Position numbers and translations under genes: made by a program
The notes under the pieces: model-generated
Told to the model about the DNA's origin: nothing
Database searches by the model: none
What the model saw: the letters and a program-made list of their open reading frames with translations, nothing else
Shown: positions 7,006-14,490 of the stretch, piece after piece
How positions within the stretch are numbered: position 1 is the first letter of the stretch
Layout of the letters: the number at the start of each line of letters is the position of its first letter
IMG/VR virus record: IMGVR_UViG_3300009610_000028
Span: 1 to 64,000 of that record
DNA from: a virus
Reading direction: 5' to 3' (one strand)
Length of the DNA stretch: 64,000 nt

Positions 7006-7315
7006 TGGCGTGTACGCGGAGTATGATGAGGTTCACGGGAGCATCTGGCTTCGCACCGAAGCTCAGTTTCCAGTCCACGAGATTTGCCTTGATCCCGACG
7101 TGCTCAGGGCACTCTTCACATTCGTAGGGCGCATCAATGAAGTCCATGAAGTTCGGCAAGGGTCAGACGATGGAGCGGACGCTGGAGATAGCGAAGGTGG
7201 GCGACGAGATCGCGATACTGGACTCAGCGGGCAATTTCCTCCGCATGGACAAGGTGACCAAACGGACGCCGAAGTCCGTTTGGACGGGGAAGACAGCGCT
7301 CCAGGCACGCTTTAG
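6986..7315 (+). CDS. Conserved phage protein, unusually long 3' overlap
   Basis: Starts MKEYIGDGVYAEYDEVHGSIWL, typical of a small phage family (MxxYxGDGVYVEFD...) normally about 50-60 residues long. The expected domain ends near ..RINEVHEVRQ; the frame then stays open for another ~60 low-complexity Gly/Asp codons across the next gene. The extension is probably not functional or reflects loss of a stop, so only the first ~55 residues are well supported. Confidence 0.6.
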   Translation: MKEYIGDGVYAEYDEVHGSIWLRTEAQFPVHEICLDPDVLRALFTFVGRINEVHEVRQGSDDGADAGDSEGGRRDRDTGLSGQFPPHGQGDQTDAEVRLDGEDSAPGTL

Positions 7316-7703
7316 CTTCGACGGCCTGTGCCTCAATGGGCGGGGCACGGCCCGCATTCCGACGCATAACGACGTGAAGTCGTGGCGGAAGAAACGAGCC
7401 GACCTGGCCAAGTGGCAACTTGAACAGAAGCGACTTGAGGGCGTGCGAGCCACCGAGGAGTATTCCTCTGCAAGGAACATCGGCTATCATCTCTGCGACG
7501 GGCCGCTGACCAGCGACCCCGATCAGTACCTGGCTTTCGTTAAGCTGATCGGCCTCAAGGCACTTCAAGCGTTTGAGAAACTTGTCGATGATGCAGTGGC
7601 TAAAGCGAGTGCTCCTGAACTGGCTCAGCGACGGCCTCGAAATAAGGCAGTACGGCGACTACGTGATGTGGACGCGAGCGTACAACCACTACCCGTTTCG
7701 TGA
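7137..7703 (+). CDS. 188-residue hypothetical protein
   Basis: Alternative starts are ATG 7137, 7146 or 7170; the last (MERTLEIAKVGDEIAIL) has AAGGG about 9 bases upstream and may be the true one. The N-terminal half (GDEIAILDSAGNFLRMDKVTKRTPKSVWTG) looks like a small beta-barrel. The last ~38 codons overlap the next gene in the frame before it, as with the gene upstream. Function unknown. Confidence 0.55.
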   Translation: MKSMKFGKGQTMERTLEIAKVGDEIAILDSAGNFLRMDKVTKRTPKSVWTGKTALQARFSFDGLCLNGRGTARIPTHNDVKSWRKKRADLAKWQLEQKRLEGVRATEEYSSARNIGYHLCDGPLTSDPDQYLAFVKLIGLKALQAFEKLVDDAVAKASAPELAQRRPRNKAVRRLRDVDASVQPLPVS

Positions 7704-7815
7704 TTACTGGTGCCCGGCCTGCGGCAAGAAATTGTGCGAGGGCCGCGAGGGCTGCGGCGCAGTCGATCACGAGTGCAAGAACTGCAAAGTCAACTACGGA
7801 GTGCTCGATGGCTAG
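7588..7815 (+). CDS. 75-residue zinc-finger-like protein
   Basis: ATG 7588 (MMQWLKRVLLNWLSDG). Cys pairs CPACGKKLC and C..HECKNC are arranged as two zinc-binding knuckles, with a short amphipathic N-terminal helix. Overlaps the end of the previous gene by over 100 bases and the next by 8. Function unknown. Confidence 0.55.
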   Translation: MMQWLKRVLLNWLSDGLEIRQYGDYVMWTRAYNHYPFRDYWCPACGKKLCEGREGCGAVDHECKNCKVNYGVLDG

Positions 7816-7963
7816 TTATCTGAACTTGGCATTGCTCGTGGTCAACGTCATACTCATTGTGCGCGTAGTCCAACTCTCGCGACAAAACTACTGGCTGCGC
7901 GAGCGGCTGAGGAATGCCCGTCAAGCGGATCGTGGCAACCCGCAACAACTCTTGGAGAAGTAA
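7808..7963 (+). CDS. 51-residue one-helix membrane protein
   Basis: ATG at 7808. MASYLNLALLVVNVILIVRVVQL is a clear transmembrane helix, followed by a basic helical tail (WLRERLRNARQADRG). Probably an inner-membrane phage accessory protein; function unknown. Confidence 0.55.
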   Translation: MASYLNLALLVVNVILIVRVVQLSRQNYWLRERLRNARQADRGNPQQLLEK

Positions 7964-7965
7964 CG

Positions 7966-8490
7966 ATGAATTGCACACTCCTTGGTTTCGAGATCGGCAT
8001 GGCAGCCCACGCCTTCCAGCACAGCCACGATCCTCTCTTCGCGATCCTGCTTCGCGATCCTGCTTGGCGTTCACGTGGCCGCCGCCTTCATCACTTTGAC
8101 TCGCAAGTGATTGGCATTGCATTCAGAATTCCCGACGTGAGCGACGAAGCCGAGATCAAGGCTGCCATCGCTCGCATGACGCGGGAAATCTGGCTTGCCG
8201 GCCAGGTGCTCAAGCTGACGTATCAGCCACGCGATCCGAAGCTGGCCTACTACCAGATGATTGTCGCTCGCGGCGGTGGTATCATCACCCTCGGTGACTT
8301 CCTTGGCGTCTTCGTCGCAGCGACCGAGCTTGCGGCTCGCACGCCGGCCGGTTGGCTGTTCGTGCCAATCGAGGGACTCACGGCCGAGATGCTCAAGGAT
8401 CGCGTCGATGAAGTTCGCGATGGCCGCAAGGGGTGGCCACCAAAAGAGATTCCCGTCAAGCCTGACAAACCGAAATTGGACAAGCGATGA
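7966..8490 (+). CDS. 174-residue hypothetical protein
   Basis: Starts 2 bases after the previous stop. Mixed alpha/beta, with a Pro/Lys-rich C-terminal tail (KEIPVKPDKPKLDKR). Near residues 23-36 the codons include two tandem copies of CGCGATCCTGCTT. No family recognised. ATGA overlap with the next gene. Confidence 0.65.
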   Translation: MNCTLLGFEIGMAAHAFQHSHDPLFAILLRDPAWRSRGRRLHHFDSQVIGIAFRIPDVSDEAEIKAAIARMTREIWLAGQVLKLTYQPRDPKLAYYQMIVARGGGIITLGDFLGVFVAATELAARTPAGWLFVPIEGLTAEMLKDRVDEVRDGRKGWPPKEIPVKPDKPKLDKR

Positions 8491-8603
8491 ACGGCCTACC
8501 TGGACCGATGCAGAATCCGTGGATGCTCGTACTCGGCATTCTCGTGGCGATGATCTCTGGTGCCATCGCCGGCACGATCACCAAGCGGTGGATGAAGCGA
8601 TGA
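8487..8603 (+). CDS. 38-residue membrane peptide
   Basis: ATG 8487 overlaps the previous stop. MNGLPGPMQNPWMLVLGILVAMISGAIAG contains one hydrophobic helix, then a KRWMKR cytoplasmic anchor. Its TGA overlaps the next ATG at 8600. Coupling on both sides makes a real gene likely despite the length. Confidence 0.55.
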   Translation: MNGLPGPMQNPWMLVLGILVAMISGAIAGTITKRWMKR

Positions 8604-8836
8604 ATTTTTGGTGCGCCCGCTGCGGTGAACATCAGGTGCCAGAACGCGGGCAGGCATGCGAGGCATGCAGGACGAAGCCCAGGCTCGAAGATTTTGCCTG
8701 CGGCGTATGCGGCGAGCGGGCGGCCGTCATGTTCGTGTACGGGTTTCGCTGCGACCAACATCGAGACCAGCGAGAACCGAGCCAGATGGTCCAGGGACCG
8801 GGCATCATCGGCGTGGTAGGATGGCGATATGGATGA
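8600..8836 (+). CDS. 78-residue double zinc-ribbon protein
   Basis: Starts MNFWCARCGEHQVPERG. CARC, CEAC and CGVC pairs plus CDQH near residue 57 suggest two zinc knuckles. The in-frame sequence upstream overlaps other genes and is not coding. Likely a small nucleic-acid- or protein-binding factor. Confidence 0.6.
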   Translation: MNFWCARCGEHQVPERGQACEACRTKPRLEDFACGVCGERAAVMFVYGFRCDQHRDQREPSQMVQGPGIIGVVGWRYG

Positions 8837-9227
8837 CGATCTTTGTTTCTACGACCTCGTTGAAGCCGTGGCCTACGGTATCATCGACGCAGACGATGCC
8901 GCTGCACTTCTCATGCAACCGAGGCCCTCCATGTTTGAACTCATCAGCGAAGACTTCGGCGCGTTTCGATTCCGAGGAGAGAGCACGCACAAGTGCCATC
9001 ACTGCGACGAGCCAATCGTGGAAGGCGAGATCGTCTTCCCGCTCAACAACAAGACTCTGTGGATGCACCAGGCGTGCATGGTGCGTGGCATCGCGGGCAG
9101 CGTCGGCTGTCAGAAGCTTGGTCCAGGGCACGCTCCAGGGCACGCGGACGACAGCGAGGACGGGCTGACGAAACGCGAGGCGGCAAATCGAGCGTTGGCC
9201 TATTGGCGCTTGACGAACCTGCGTTAA
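8829..9227 (+). CDS. 132-residue protein with CHHC-type metal site
   Basis: N-terminal helix MDDDLCFYDLVEAVAYG, then HKCHHCDEPIVEGEIVFPL...WMHQACMV, which spaces C-x2-C and H-x2-C like a PARP/LIM-style zinc finger. Last gene of the first rightward block; the stop at 9225-9227 is followed by about 240 bases without a gene and a terminator at 9385-9410. Confidence 0.65.
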   Translation: MDDDLCFYDLVEAVAYGIIDADDAAALLMQPRPSMFELISEDFGAFRFRGESTHKCHHCDEPIVEGEIVFPLNNKTLWMHQACMVRGIAGSVGCQKLGPGHAPGHADDSEDGLTKREAANRALAYWRLTNLR

Positions 9228-9469
9228 GATTTGCCGGCGGGGCGAGCAAGAGGCAACCTGATGGGGCACGGAGGCCACCCCCGCTTGTAAACTGCTAGCA
9301 CTCACGTACAACAGAGGCACACGCGGCCACATTGAAGCTCGCCCTATCGTCGTCGTCTCCTGAGTGACGGACGTACCGCGTGGGAAAGCCGTGCTACCAA
9401 GCGCGGCTTTCTTTGTTTCTTGACCTGCTAGCGGTCGATGATTGGCGCGTCGAAATATGGAGACGCGCT
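9228..9469. other. Intergenic region with terminator
   Basis: No gene seen between the small-gene block and the gene at 9470. The only clear structure is the terminator at 9385-9410. An open frame from 9380 joins the gene at 9470 in frame but runs through the hairpin and lacks a ribosome-binding site. Confidence 0.55.
9385..9410 (+). terminator. Intrinsic terminator of the small-gene block
   Basis: AAAGCCGTGCT and AGCGCGGCTTT pair around loop ACCA with a single G-U, followed by the T-rich CTTTGTTTCTT. It ends the rightward run that starts at 2060. Confidence 0.75.
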
Positions 9470-10060
9470 ATGGCACTAGGCAGCAAAATCGGACGGCACC
9501 GAGCCGCACAACGGTTCATTGGCTATTTTCTGCCGACGCATTGGTTGCCAGAGAGCGCCACGCCACTCCACCCCTCGAAGCGGCGCATCCACACACCGCA
9601 GTCCGTCGAAATCACCGCGCAAACGCTTGCGAGGCTCATGGCCGACCTGTTTCCGAAGGGTCGGCTGTTGGAATTTCGCGATGAAGAGGGTTTCGATGGC
9701 AAACGGCTCGTTTGGGATGGCCAACTCACGGAAACGGGCCTGTATTACGTCAATTTCGCACTCTACAGCGGCGACGGCGACCTGTGGGGCGACATGGACA
9801 ACTTCGAGGCGGCCTATCTGCAACCTGCGGCGATGTCGCTCGTCCGCTCGGCCTGCCGGGACCGCGACGACATGAATCCAGTGCTCTTCCAGCGCCCGCC
9901 GAAGGAATACCTGCCTCTGCACACCATGCACACGTTCACAGCGGTGTACAACGGCGTTTGCGTTCGTGCGACCGAATATCTCAACGACCACGAGCCGACG
10001 ATCCTCATCGACACCGTTTCAGCCGTCAAAGGCAAGGCGGCACAGCTTTATCAGGTCTAA
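9470..10060 (+). CDS. 196-residue hypothetical protein
   Basis: ATG at 9470 follows GGAGACGCGCT (GGAG 7 bases away); the open frame upstream passes through the terminator and is excluded. Soluble alpha/beta protein with a central WDGQLTETGLYYVNFALYSGDGDLWGDMDNFEAAYL segment. A stand-alone rightward gene convergent with the leftward block at 10162. Function unknown. Confidence 0.65.
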   Translation: MALGSKIGRHRAAQRFIGYFLPTHWLPESATPLHPSKRRIHTPQSVEITAQTLARLMADLFPKGRLLEFRDEEGFDGKRLVWDGQLTETGLYYVNFALYSGDGDLWGDMDNFEAAYLQPAAMSLVRSACRDRDDMNPVLFQRPPKEYLPLHTMHTFTAVYNGVCVRATEYLNDHEPTILIDTVSAVKGKAAQLYQV

Positions 10061-10161
10061 AATGGCTGATTTTTCGCGTAAAAATGGCCCAAAACGAGTT
10101 TTCTGTGGCCGAAAATGGCCCGCTTACAGGTCCAAATCGCTAAAACGTGCGACTTTGCGAC
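10061..10161. repeat. Convergent spacer with AAAATGGC repeats
   Basis: Between convergent genes. AAAATGGC occurs three times (near 10060, 10080 and 10112), and AAAACGAGTTTT plus flanking GGCC pairs can fold. It may work as a weak bidirectional terminator; no gene seen. Confidence 0.4.
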
Positions 10162-10569
10162 TCAATGCTCGTACCAGATGCGTCTCGGCAGCTTAATGGG
10201 AGTACCCGGCTCTGGCTGCGCGTCGATGAACGCTTGGAACGTGTCGAACACCGGCGCGTCGAGCTTGAGCCGGTCGAGATCGAGCCAGTCAAGCCGCGAG
10301 GCGACTTGTTGCAGGCAGCCCAGGTGCTCCGACTTCACCATCAGGATCAGAGCGCCGGCGCAGTGCTGCTCGACGCGAGGCGCGAAGGTGCCATCCGTAG
10401 CACGAGGCTGCTCTTTGGTCGCGCTCGTGGTCTCGTGGCACGCGAAAGTGGCCTCTTCAAGGCTCAGAGCGATGCCTTGGGCACGCGATTGCGTCAGGAA
10501 GGCTCGAATGTCACAGCGGAACGGACAGAGGGCGCACGGCTGCGTCAGCTTGAACTCCATCCGACTCAT
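10162..10569 (-). CDS. Conserved Cys-rich phage protein (CxxCPFR family)
   Basis: ATG at 10569 (MSRMEFKLTQPCALCPFRCDI). C-x2-C-PFR near the N-terminus, CHET in the middle and HCAGALILM later match a phage family I know as xPCxxCPFRxD..FCHKT..CAGALI. The Cys/His arrangement suggests a metal or Fe-S site, but the function is unknown. 135 residues. Coupled to the upstream leftward gene by ATGA. Confidence 0.75.
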   Translation of the reverse strand: MSRMEFKLTQPCALCPFRCDIRAFLTQSRAQGIALSLEEATFACHETTSATKEQPRATDGTFAPRVEQHCAGALILMVKSEHLGCLQQVASRLDWLDLDRLKLDAPVFDTFQAFIDAQPEPGTPIKLPRRIWYEH

Positions 10570-11102
10570 CGGCGGGCCTTCTCGTAGATGCGCGTGAAGC
10601 GACCGCTGCATCCGATCTCGTCGCGGTTCGGCGGTCGATCATAGGGTACGCGATTCAGTGCCCAGTAGCCGAGCCGATCTGGCTTTCGCTTGATCTCTGC
10701 GGTGGCGAGAATTCCCCACTCTGCCGTCTCGTAGGTCACCATCAGCTTCTCGACGCGATCCGGGTGCCGGTGCAGAAGGCCCTCGCGGGCGATCTCCACT
10801 GCCAACTCCGAATAGAACGGGTCAACGCCCATTTTGTGTGACTCGATGGTCCAGATTTCGGACACGACGGCCACCGCGAGCGCGCCTTCGCGAGCACGGG
10901 CTTTCAGTAAGCCCTCGATCATGTACTTGTCGGCCGGGTTCATCAGCGCCGAGACATCGCGGCTTGTAATTTCTTTCTCAGTGACCGCGCGAACACGCGC
11001 CTTTGCGCGACCTCGCTTTTTGAACTCGCGCGTCACGTCGGCGATGATTTTCTGGAGCGGCGTCGGCGCATCGGCCAACTTCATGTTCGACGGGAGCTTC
11101 AT
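10566..11102 (-). CDS. Conserved phage hypothetical protein (178 aa)
   Basis: Leftward, overlapping both neighbours by 4 bases. The pattern DRVEKLMVTYETAEWGILATAEIKR...GRFTRIY resembles the phage family with HPDRxEVLMxxxE......A.AEI.R.......GRF. An acidic/basic helical N-terminus precedes an alpha/beta core. Function unknown. Confidence 0.7.
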   Translation of the reverse strand: MKLPSNMKLADAPTPLQKIIADVTREFKKRGRAKARVRAVTEKEITSRDVSALMNPADKYMIEGLLKARAREGALAVAVVSEIWTIESHKMGVDPFYSELAVEIAREGLLHRHPDRVEKLMVTYETAEWGILATAEIKRKPDRLGYWALNRVPYDRPPNRDEIGCSGRFTRIYEKARR

Positions 11103-11323
11103 GGGCTGCGTTCAACGAGGTAGCGTTCGATTCCGATGAAGTCGGCGTAGCTGCCTGTCTCGCCAACCTTCATCGGAAGGGTCTGGAGACGAGGCCAGTC
11201 AACTTCTGGGATCACGGTGTCACAACCATTTCCACAATACACCGTTCGGTCGGTTACGCTAGTCACGATCCCAAAGTAGCCATCGGGCGTGACCACAAGT
11301 CGTCCTTGCTTGATTTCATCCAC
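11099..11323 (-). CDS. 74-residue KOW/SH3-like hypothetical protein
   Basis: MDEIKQGRLVVTPDGYFGIVTSV looks like a small beta-barrel in which a Gly-x-Val-x-Thr turn follows a short basic strand. Leftward, ATGA overlap downstream and 8-base overlap upstream. Function unknown. Confidence 0.6.
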   Translation of the reverse strand: MDEIKQGRLVVTPDGYFGIVTSVTDRTVYCGNGCDTVIPEVDWPRLQTLPMKVGETGSYADFIGIERYLVERSP

Positions 11324-11939
11324 CGCGTTTCCTCCTCTTTAGAATGGCATCGAGCAAATTGTCCTCTCTGGGCTGTTCCTTGGGAGCATACCTCACCGCA
11401 CCCATCATCACCGGCACGGGGCCTCTCTCTGCATGTTGTTGTTCGAGGGAAAACGTCTGCTGATTGTTCAGCGGGAAGATTTTATCGTGGGGCGTGATCT
11501 CGCGTCTAGTCGAACCGATGCCGTGGACGCCATCCATCTCGAACATTCGTGGTGGACCATCAACGAGCCGGAGATTGTTGATGCTGGCCGCCACGTAAGC
11601 CTTGTTCGCGTCCGCAACGGGCACCGAGAGAATTGCCCACAGCAAATCTTCCCACTTGAACACTCGGTAGTGGAAGTTGTCGTTTGCCGGCGTGTGCGGT
11701 GGGTAATGCGTGAACTCCAGATGTTGGGCAAACTCGCAAGCGCCGGGCCGCTGAAACATCGTGACGACGTGGAACCAGGCTAGATCGTCGTTCAACTTCT
11801 CAAGCATTCCTGGATTGATCTTGAAAACCTTGGTCCATTCCTCGCGGATTTCCTTGTACCAGAAGCCGTGGTTGTTCGGCAGCGATCCCAACGTGCTCGC
11901 GAGAATTTCGTGCGTCAGCACCAGCGGTTCGTCGTACAT
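11316..11939 (-). CDS. 207-residue hypothetical protein, first gene of a leftward block
   Basis: I choose ATG 11939 (MYDEPLVLTHEILASTLG). An in-frame ATG at 11972 lies inside a terminator-shaped hairpin with a following T6 run, which argues against it. The N-terminal two thirds are well-folded-looking alpha/beta; the C-terminus is charged (KEQPREDNLLDAILKRRKRGG). Function unknown. Confidence 0.6.
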   Translation of the reverse strand: MYDEPLVLTHEILASTLGSLPNNHGFWYKEIREEWTKVFKINPGMLEKLNDDLAWFHVVTMFQRPGACEFAQHLEFTHYPPHTPANDNFHYRVFKWEDLLWAILSVPVADANKAYVAASINNLRLVDGPPRMFEMDGVHGIGSTRREITPHDKIFPLNNQQTFSLEQQHAERGPVPVMMGAVRYAPKEQPREDNLLDAILKRRKRGG

Positions 11940-11956
11940 GCGGTCCTCAAACGAAA

Positions 11957-11989
11957 AAAGCTGCCCGCCCATCCTTGGGCCGGGCAGCC
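11957..11989 (-). terminator. Terminator or attenuator hairpin just upstream of leftward gene
   Basis: GCTGCCCG/CGGGC(A)GC arms (11960-11967 and 11980-11988) with inner CCCA-TCCT-TGGG, followed in the leftward direction by TTTTTT. It is positioned before the start at 11939, so leftward transcripts from the right would stop or be attenuated here. Confidence 0.65.
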
Positions 11990-12378
11990 TCTATGGGTCG
12001 CCACTAGCATAGCTTCCGAGGAAGCCATTCTCCAGGTCGCCAAGCACAATGCGGCCGAGTAAACAGGCCACGGGCCATCAACTCCTTGGGCGGCCTAACC
12101 ACCGGGCGGTTCCTGCGGCGGGACGGTGGTTTGCGGAGACGGAGCACTCGTTTCATACGTGAAACCCCTGCGAGAAGAGAAGTGGGACCAACGACTTCTC
12201 TTTCTTACCCGATTCTTAACTGCGGGGAAGGGATTTTCTTGGAGAATTGGCCGTTTGGGGCTGCGTCTCGCCAGCATGACCCACATATTCGGAAATCTTT
12301 GACAGCGGATTTGACACCGGCCAGGCTCGGTGTAATCTTGAGTTATACAACGTCTCGCCAGCTTTCTGAGATACATCC
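11990..12378. promoter_or_regulatory. Control region of the recombinase module
   Basis: 389 bases without a gene. It contains the inverted repeat GTTTCA-TACG-TGAAAC (near 12150), AGAGAAGT-N10-ACTTCTCT (near 12177), two copies of CGTCTCGCCAGC (12264-12275 and 12351-12362), and the promoter at 12311-12338, whose spacer sits inside ACACCG-N8-CGGTGT. The arrangement resembles a resolvase regulatory and recombination (res) site next to its own gene; this is an inference. Confidence 0.5.
12311..12338 (+). promoter_or_regulatory. Sigma70-like promoter of the serine recombinase
   Basis: TTGACA (12311-12316), 16-base spacer, TAATCT (12333-12338), about 40 bases upstream of the recombinase ATG. The ACACCG/CGGTGT inverted repeat overlaps the -35 and spacer, which would allow autoregulation. 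Confidence 0.6.
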
Positions 12379-13107
12379 ATGCGTACCAACCCGATCACCA
12401 AGATTGTCGCCTACCTTCGCCTCAGCAAGCCGAAGAAGGGCAAAAACAAAGCGGAGACGATTGCCGATGCTTATGGAATCGAGCACCAGCGCCAGGTCAT
12501 CCAGCGGTTCGCCGACTCCATTGGGGTCAAGGTCATCGCCGAGTTCGTGGAAGTCGAAACGGGCAGTGACGCGGATCGCGTGGAGCTTGGCAAGGCCATT
12601 CACCGGGCGCGGATGCACAAGGCCACGCTCGTGATCGGCAAGCAGGACCGCTTGGGCCGCAATGTTCACTTCATCAGCACGTTGATGAACGAAGGGATTG
12701 ATTTTGTCTCCGCCGACCGCCCAGACGCTGACCGGATGGAGATTTACTTTCGAGCCATCATCGACGAAGAGGAACTTCGCCGGATCGGACAGCGGACGAA
12801 GGACGGCTTGCAGACCGCCAAAGAGAAGGGCAAGCTGCTCGGCTCGTCACGTCCTGGCCACTGGGAGAACCGCGAACACCTGCGTGGCTTCAAGCAAGCC
12901 ACCGAAGCCAGCGCGAAGGCCCGCGTCCAGCGTGCCCTCGCCGCCTACGAACCAGTCATCGAGATCGTCCGCGACTTGGAAGGGCAGTCGCTGACCGTGA
13001 TCGCCATGCGATTGAACGAGCTTGGCCATGTCACCACGGCCGGCAAGCCCTTCACGAAGCAGAACGTGTCTCGCATCACGAAAATTTTTGAACGAGAAGC
13101 CGCTTAG
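12379..13107 (+). CDS. Serine recombinase, resolvase/invertase type
   Basis: 242 residues. N-terminal resolvase fold: IVAYLRLS with the nucleophile Ser16 and Arg14, Q38 (EHQRQV), and LVIGKQDRLGRN with Asp90, Arg91 and Arg94, the standard active-site set. A long helix (AKARVQRALAAYEPVIEIVRDL) leads to a C-terminal helix-turn-helix (SLTVIAMRLNELG...KQNVSRI, about 200-236). The length fits small resolvases and invertases, not the 450-600-residue large serine integrases. Predicted to cut and religate DNA at a dimer site, possibly the upstream control region. Next to a degenerate paralogue. Confidence 0.85.
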   Translation: MRTNPITKIVAYLRLSKPKKGKNKAETIADAYGIEHQRQVIQRFADSIGVKVIAEFVEVETGSDADRVELGKAIHRARMHKATLVIGKQDRLGRNVHFISTLMNEGIDFVSADRPDADRMEIYFRAIIDEEELRRIGQRTKDGLQTAKEKGKLLGSSRPGHWENREHLRGFKQATEASAKARVQRALAAYEPVIEIVRDLEGQSLTVIAMRLNELGHVTTAGKPFTKQNVSRITKIFEREAA

Positions 13108-13117
13108 GAGCACAACC

Positions 13118-13645
13118 ATGAAGCTGAAACTGATTGCTTATCTGTGGGAAGGGGTCCGAGGCCCGACGCCCACGGTGTTTTCGATTTCGCAGCAGAGAAA
13201 AAACATCAGACAGATCGCGGCGAAGAATGACGCCGAGATTCTGTGCGAGATCATCGACAAGGACGGCGAAGGAATCACGAAGGCGATTCGCATGGCCCGC
13301 GCCAAACATGCTACATTGGCCCTCGGCAAGCCCGTGCAAAACGTCCGCGTCACACCGTACTTGCGGAAGGCGCTCTCCAAATCGGGCGTGAAAGTCCTCA
13401 CTGTGAAAGACGACACCGGCTTCCAACAGGCCGCCGAGGCGTCCGCCGGGCTGCGGACGAAGCGGGCACTGGACGCCTACCAGTTCATCATCGAGATCGT
13501 CCGTCAGCAGAAGGCGGCCGAGAAAAACATGGCTGAGATTGCCGAGCACTTGAACGGCCTCGGCCACATGACCACTGCCGGCCAGCAGTTCACGCGAAAG
13601 AACCTGCACCGCATCGTGTCCATCTTCGAGCGAGAGGCGGCATGA
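13118..13645 (+). CDS. Degenerate serine-recombinase paralogue, catalytic residues lost
   Basis: 175 residues, ATG 13118 after TTAGGAGCACAACC. Aligns with the preceding recombinase: IAYLWEG against VAYLRLS (nucleophile Ser and Arg gone), ATLALGKPVQNVRV against ATLVIGKQDRLGRN (Asp and first Arg gone), and about 50 residues of the catalytic-core helix region missing. The C-terminal part is well kept: QAAEASAGLRTKRALDAYQFIIEIVR and the HTH ending IFEREAA, identical to its neighbour. Likely binds the same DNA without recombining it, perhaps as repressor, co-factor or directionality factor. Confidence 0.75.
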   Translation: MKLKLIAYLWEGVRGPTPTVFSISQQRKNIRQIAAKNDAEILCEIIDKDGEGITKAIRMARAKHATLALGKPVQNVRVTPYLRKALSKSGVKVLTVKDDTGFQQAAEASAGLRTKRALDAYQFIIEIVRQQKAAEKNMAEIAEHLNGLGHMTTAGQQFTRKNLHRIVSIFEREAA

Positions 13646-13842
13646 ACCTGCAAGAGCAACTGGAGATCATCAAGTCGCAGTTCAAGGAACGCACGCGATT
13701 CCAATTCACAAGTCGGAAGGGATTCTGGGTCGTCGTGCAAGTCGTGGATCGTGGCTGCGTCGTTCAGAAGATCGACGGCACGCACCAGCATCTGGCAGAG
13801 TGGATTTCGCTACTTCAAGTCACCATTGAGTCACAGCCATGA
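13642..13842 (+). CDS. 66-residue hypothetical protein
   Basis: ATGA overlap with the degenerate recombinase and with the next gene. Beta-rich core (FQFTSRKGFWVVVQVVDRGCVVQKIDG) flanked by helices; possibly a small nucleic-acid-binding barrel. Function unknown. Confidence 0.6.
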   Translation: MNLQEQLEIIKSQFKERTRFQFTSRKGFWVVVQVVDRGCVVQKIDGTHQHLAEWISLLQVTIESQP

Positions 13843-14066
13843 CCGAGAAGAAACGGAACCCATTCACGATCACCGACTCGATGGAGATCGTGATGCTCCG
13901 CGTCTCGATTGGAGAAGTCGCACAAGCTCTGCACGTCGAGACGCCGGAGCTTCCCGTGATGGGCAAGACGTTGGAGCAACTCGCGATCATGGCAAAGCAC
14001 AACGAACGCGGTTGGAATACGTTGGCAAATAAAGTCAAAGAGCGTTTGCAAACCCTTCTCAATTGA
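13839..14066 (+). CDS. 75-residue hypothetical protein
   Basis: Overlaps the previous stop by 4 bases. Contains ITDSMEIVMLRVSIGEVAQALHVETPELPVMGKTLEQLA, which has helix-turn-helix-like spacing and could be a small DNA-binding protein. No family recognised. Confidence 0.55.
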   Translation: MTEKKRNPFTITDSMEIVMLRVSIGEVAQALHVETPELPVMGKTLEQLAIMAKHNERGWNTLANKVKERLQTLLN

Positions 14067-14075
14067 ACATTCACC

Positions 14076-14402
14076 ATGATTGTCAGAATTCTTCAAGCAC
14101 TCACTGAGCCTGAGTTGAAAGAGGCGAAACAACTCTTCAAGCAACACGGATCGGGCACGAACTTCCAGGAGTCCGCCCGCGCGTCGATCATCCGGCCCAA
14201 CCTGGACCGCATCAACAAGTCGCTTGGCTCGACGCAAAGCAACGAGCATTACCTGTCCATCGCATTGCAGGAGGCACTGAATGACTTGGGAGAAACGAAA
14301 GATAGTCGTCCCGGCAAACGTGACCATGACGCGCCAGCGCGACAGGTTCACGCGCAGCTACGACGGCGATCTGGTGTTCAACGCAAAAAGACAGGTCGAT
14401 GA
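14076..14402 (+). CDS. Hypothetical protein with long 3' overlap
   Basis: Starts MIVRILQALTEPELKEAKQLF. The first ~70 residues are natural-looking helices; after ..LNDLGETK the frame continues 122 bases into the next gene as an Arg/Gln-rich tail (RRRSGVQRKKTGR). The downstream start has a strong GGAGG, so the tail is probably dispensable or a non-selected extension. Confidence 0.55.
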   Translation: MIVRILQALTEPELKEAKQLFKQHGSGTNFQESARASIIRPNLDRINKSLGSTQSNEHYLSIALQEALNDLGETKDSRPGKRDHDAPARQVHAQLRRRSGVQRKKTGR

Positions 14403-14490
14403 CGACGGCCAGCCCGTCACCGATACCTGGGAATTCTTTTGGCTCGGCAAGGTCTATACCGTCCTCCAATCCCAAGTCAGGGTCGCATGA
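14281..14490 (+). CDS. 69-residue hypothetical protein
   Basis: ATG 14281 preceded by CAGGAGGCACTGA, the best ribosome-binding site in this block. Beta-rich (KRKIVVPANVTMTRQRDRFTRSYDGDLVF...WEFFWLGKVYTVLQ). Coupled to the ATPase gene by ATGA. Function unknown. Confidence 0.6.
   Translation: MTWEKRKIVVPANVTMTRQRDRFTRSYDGDLVFNAKRQVDDDGQPVTDTWEFFWLGKVYTVLQSQVRVA

Noticed and set aside
9380-9469. Extended start of the 9470 gene
   Set aside because: The extra codons run through a terminator hairpin, with no ribosome-binding site.
12379-13107. Large serine integrase
   Set aside because: 242 residues, no recombinase zinc-beta-ribbon domain and no coiled coil; fits resolvase/invertase.
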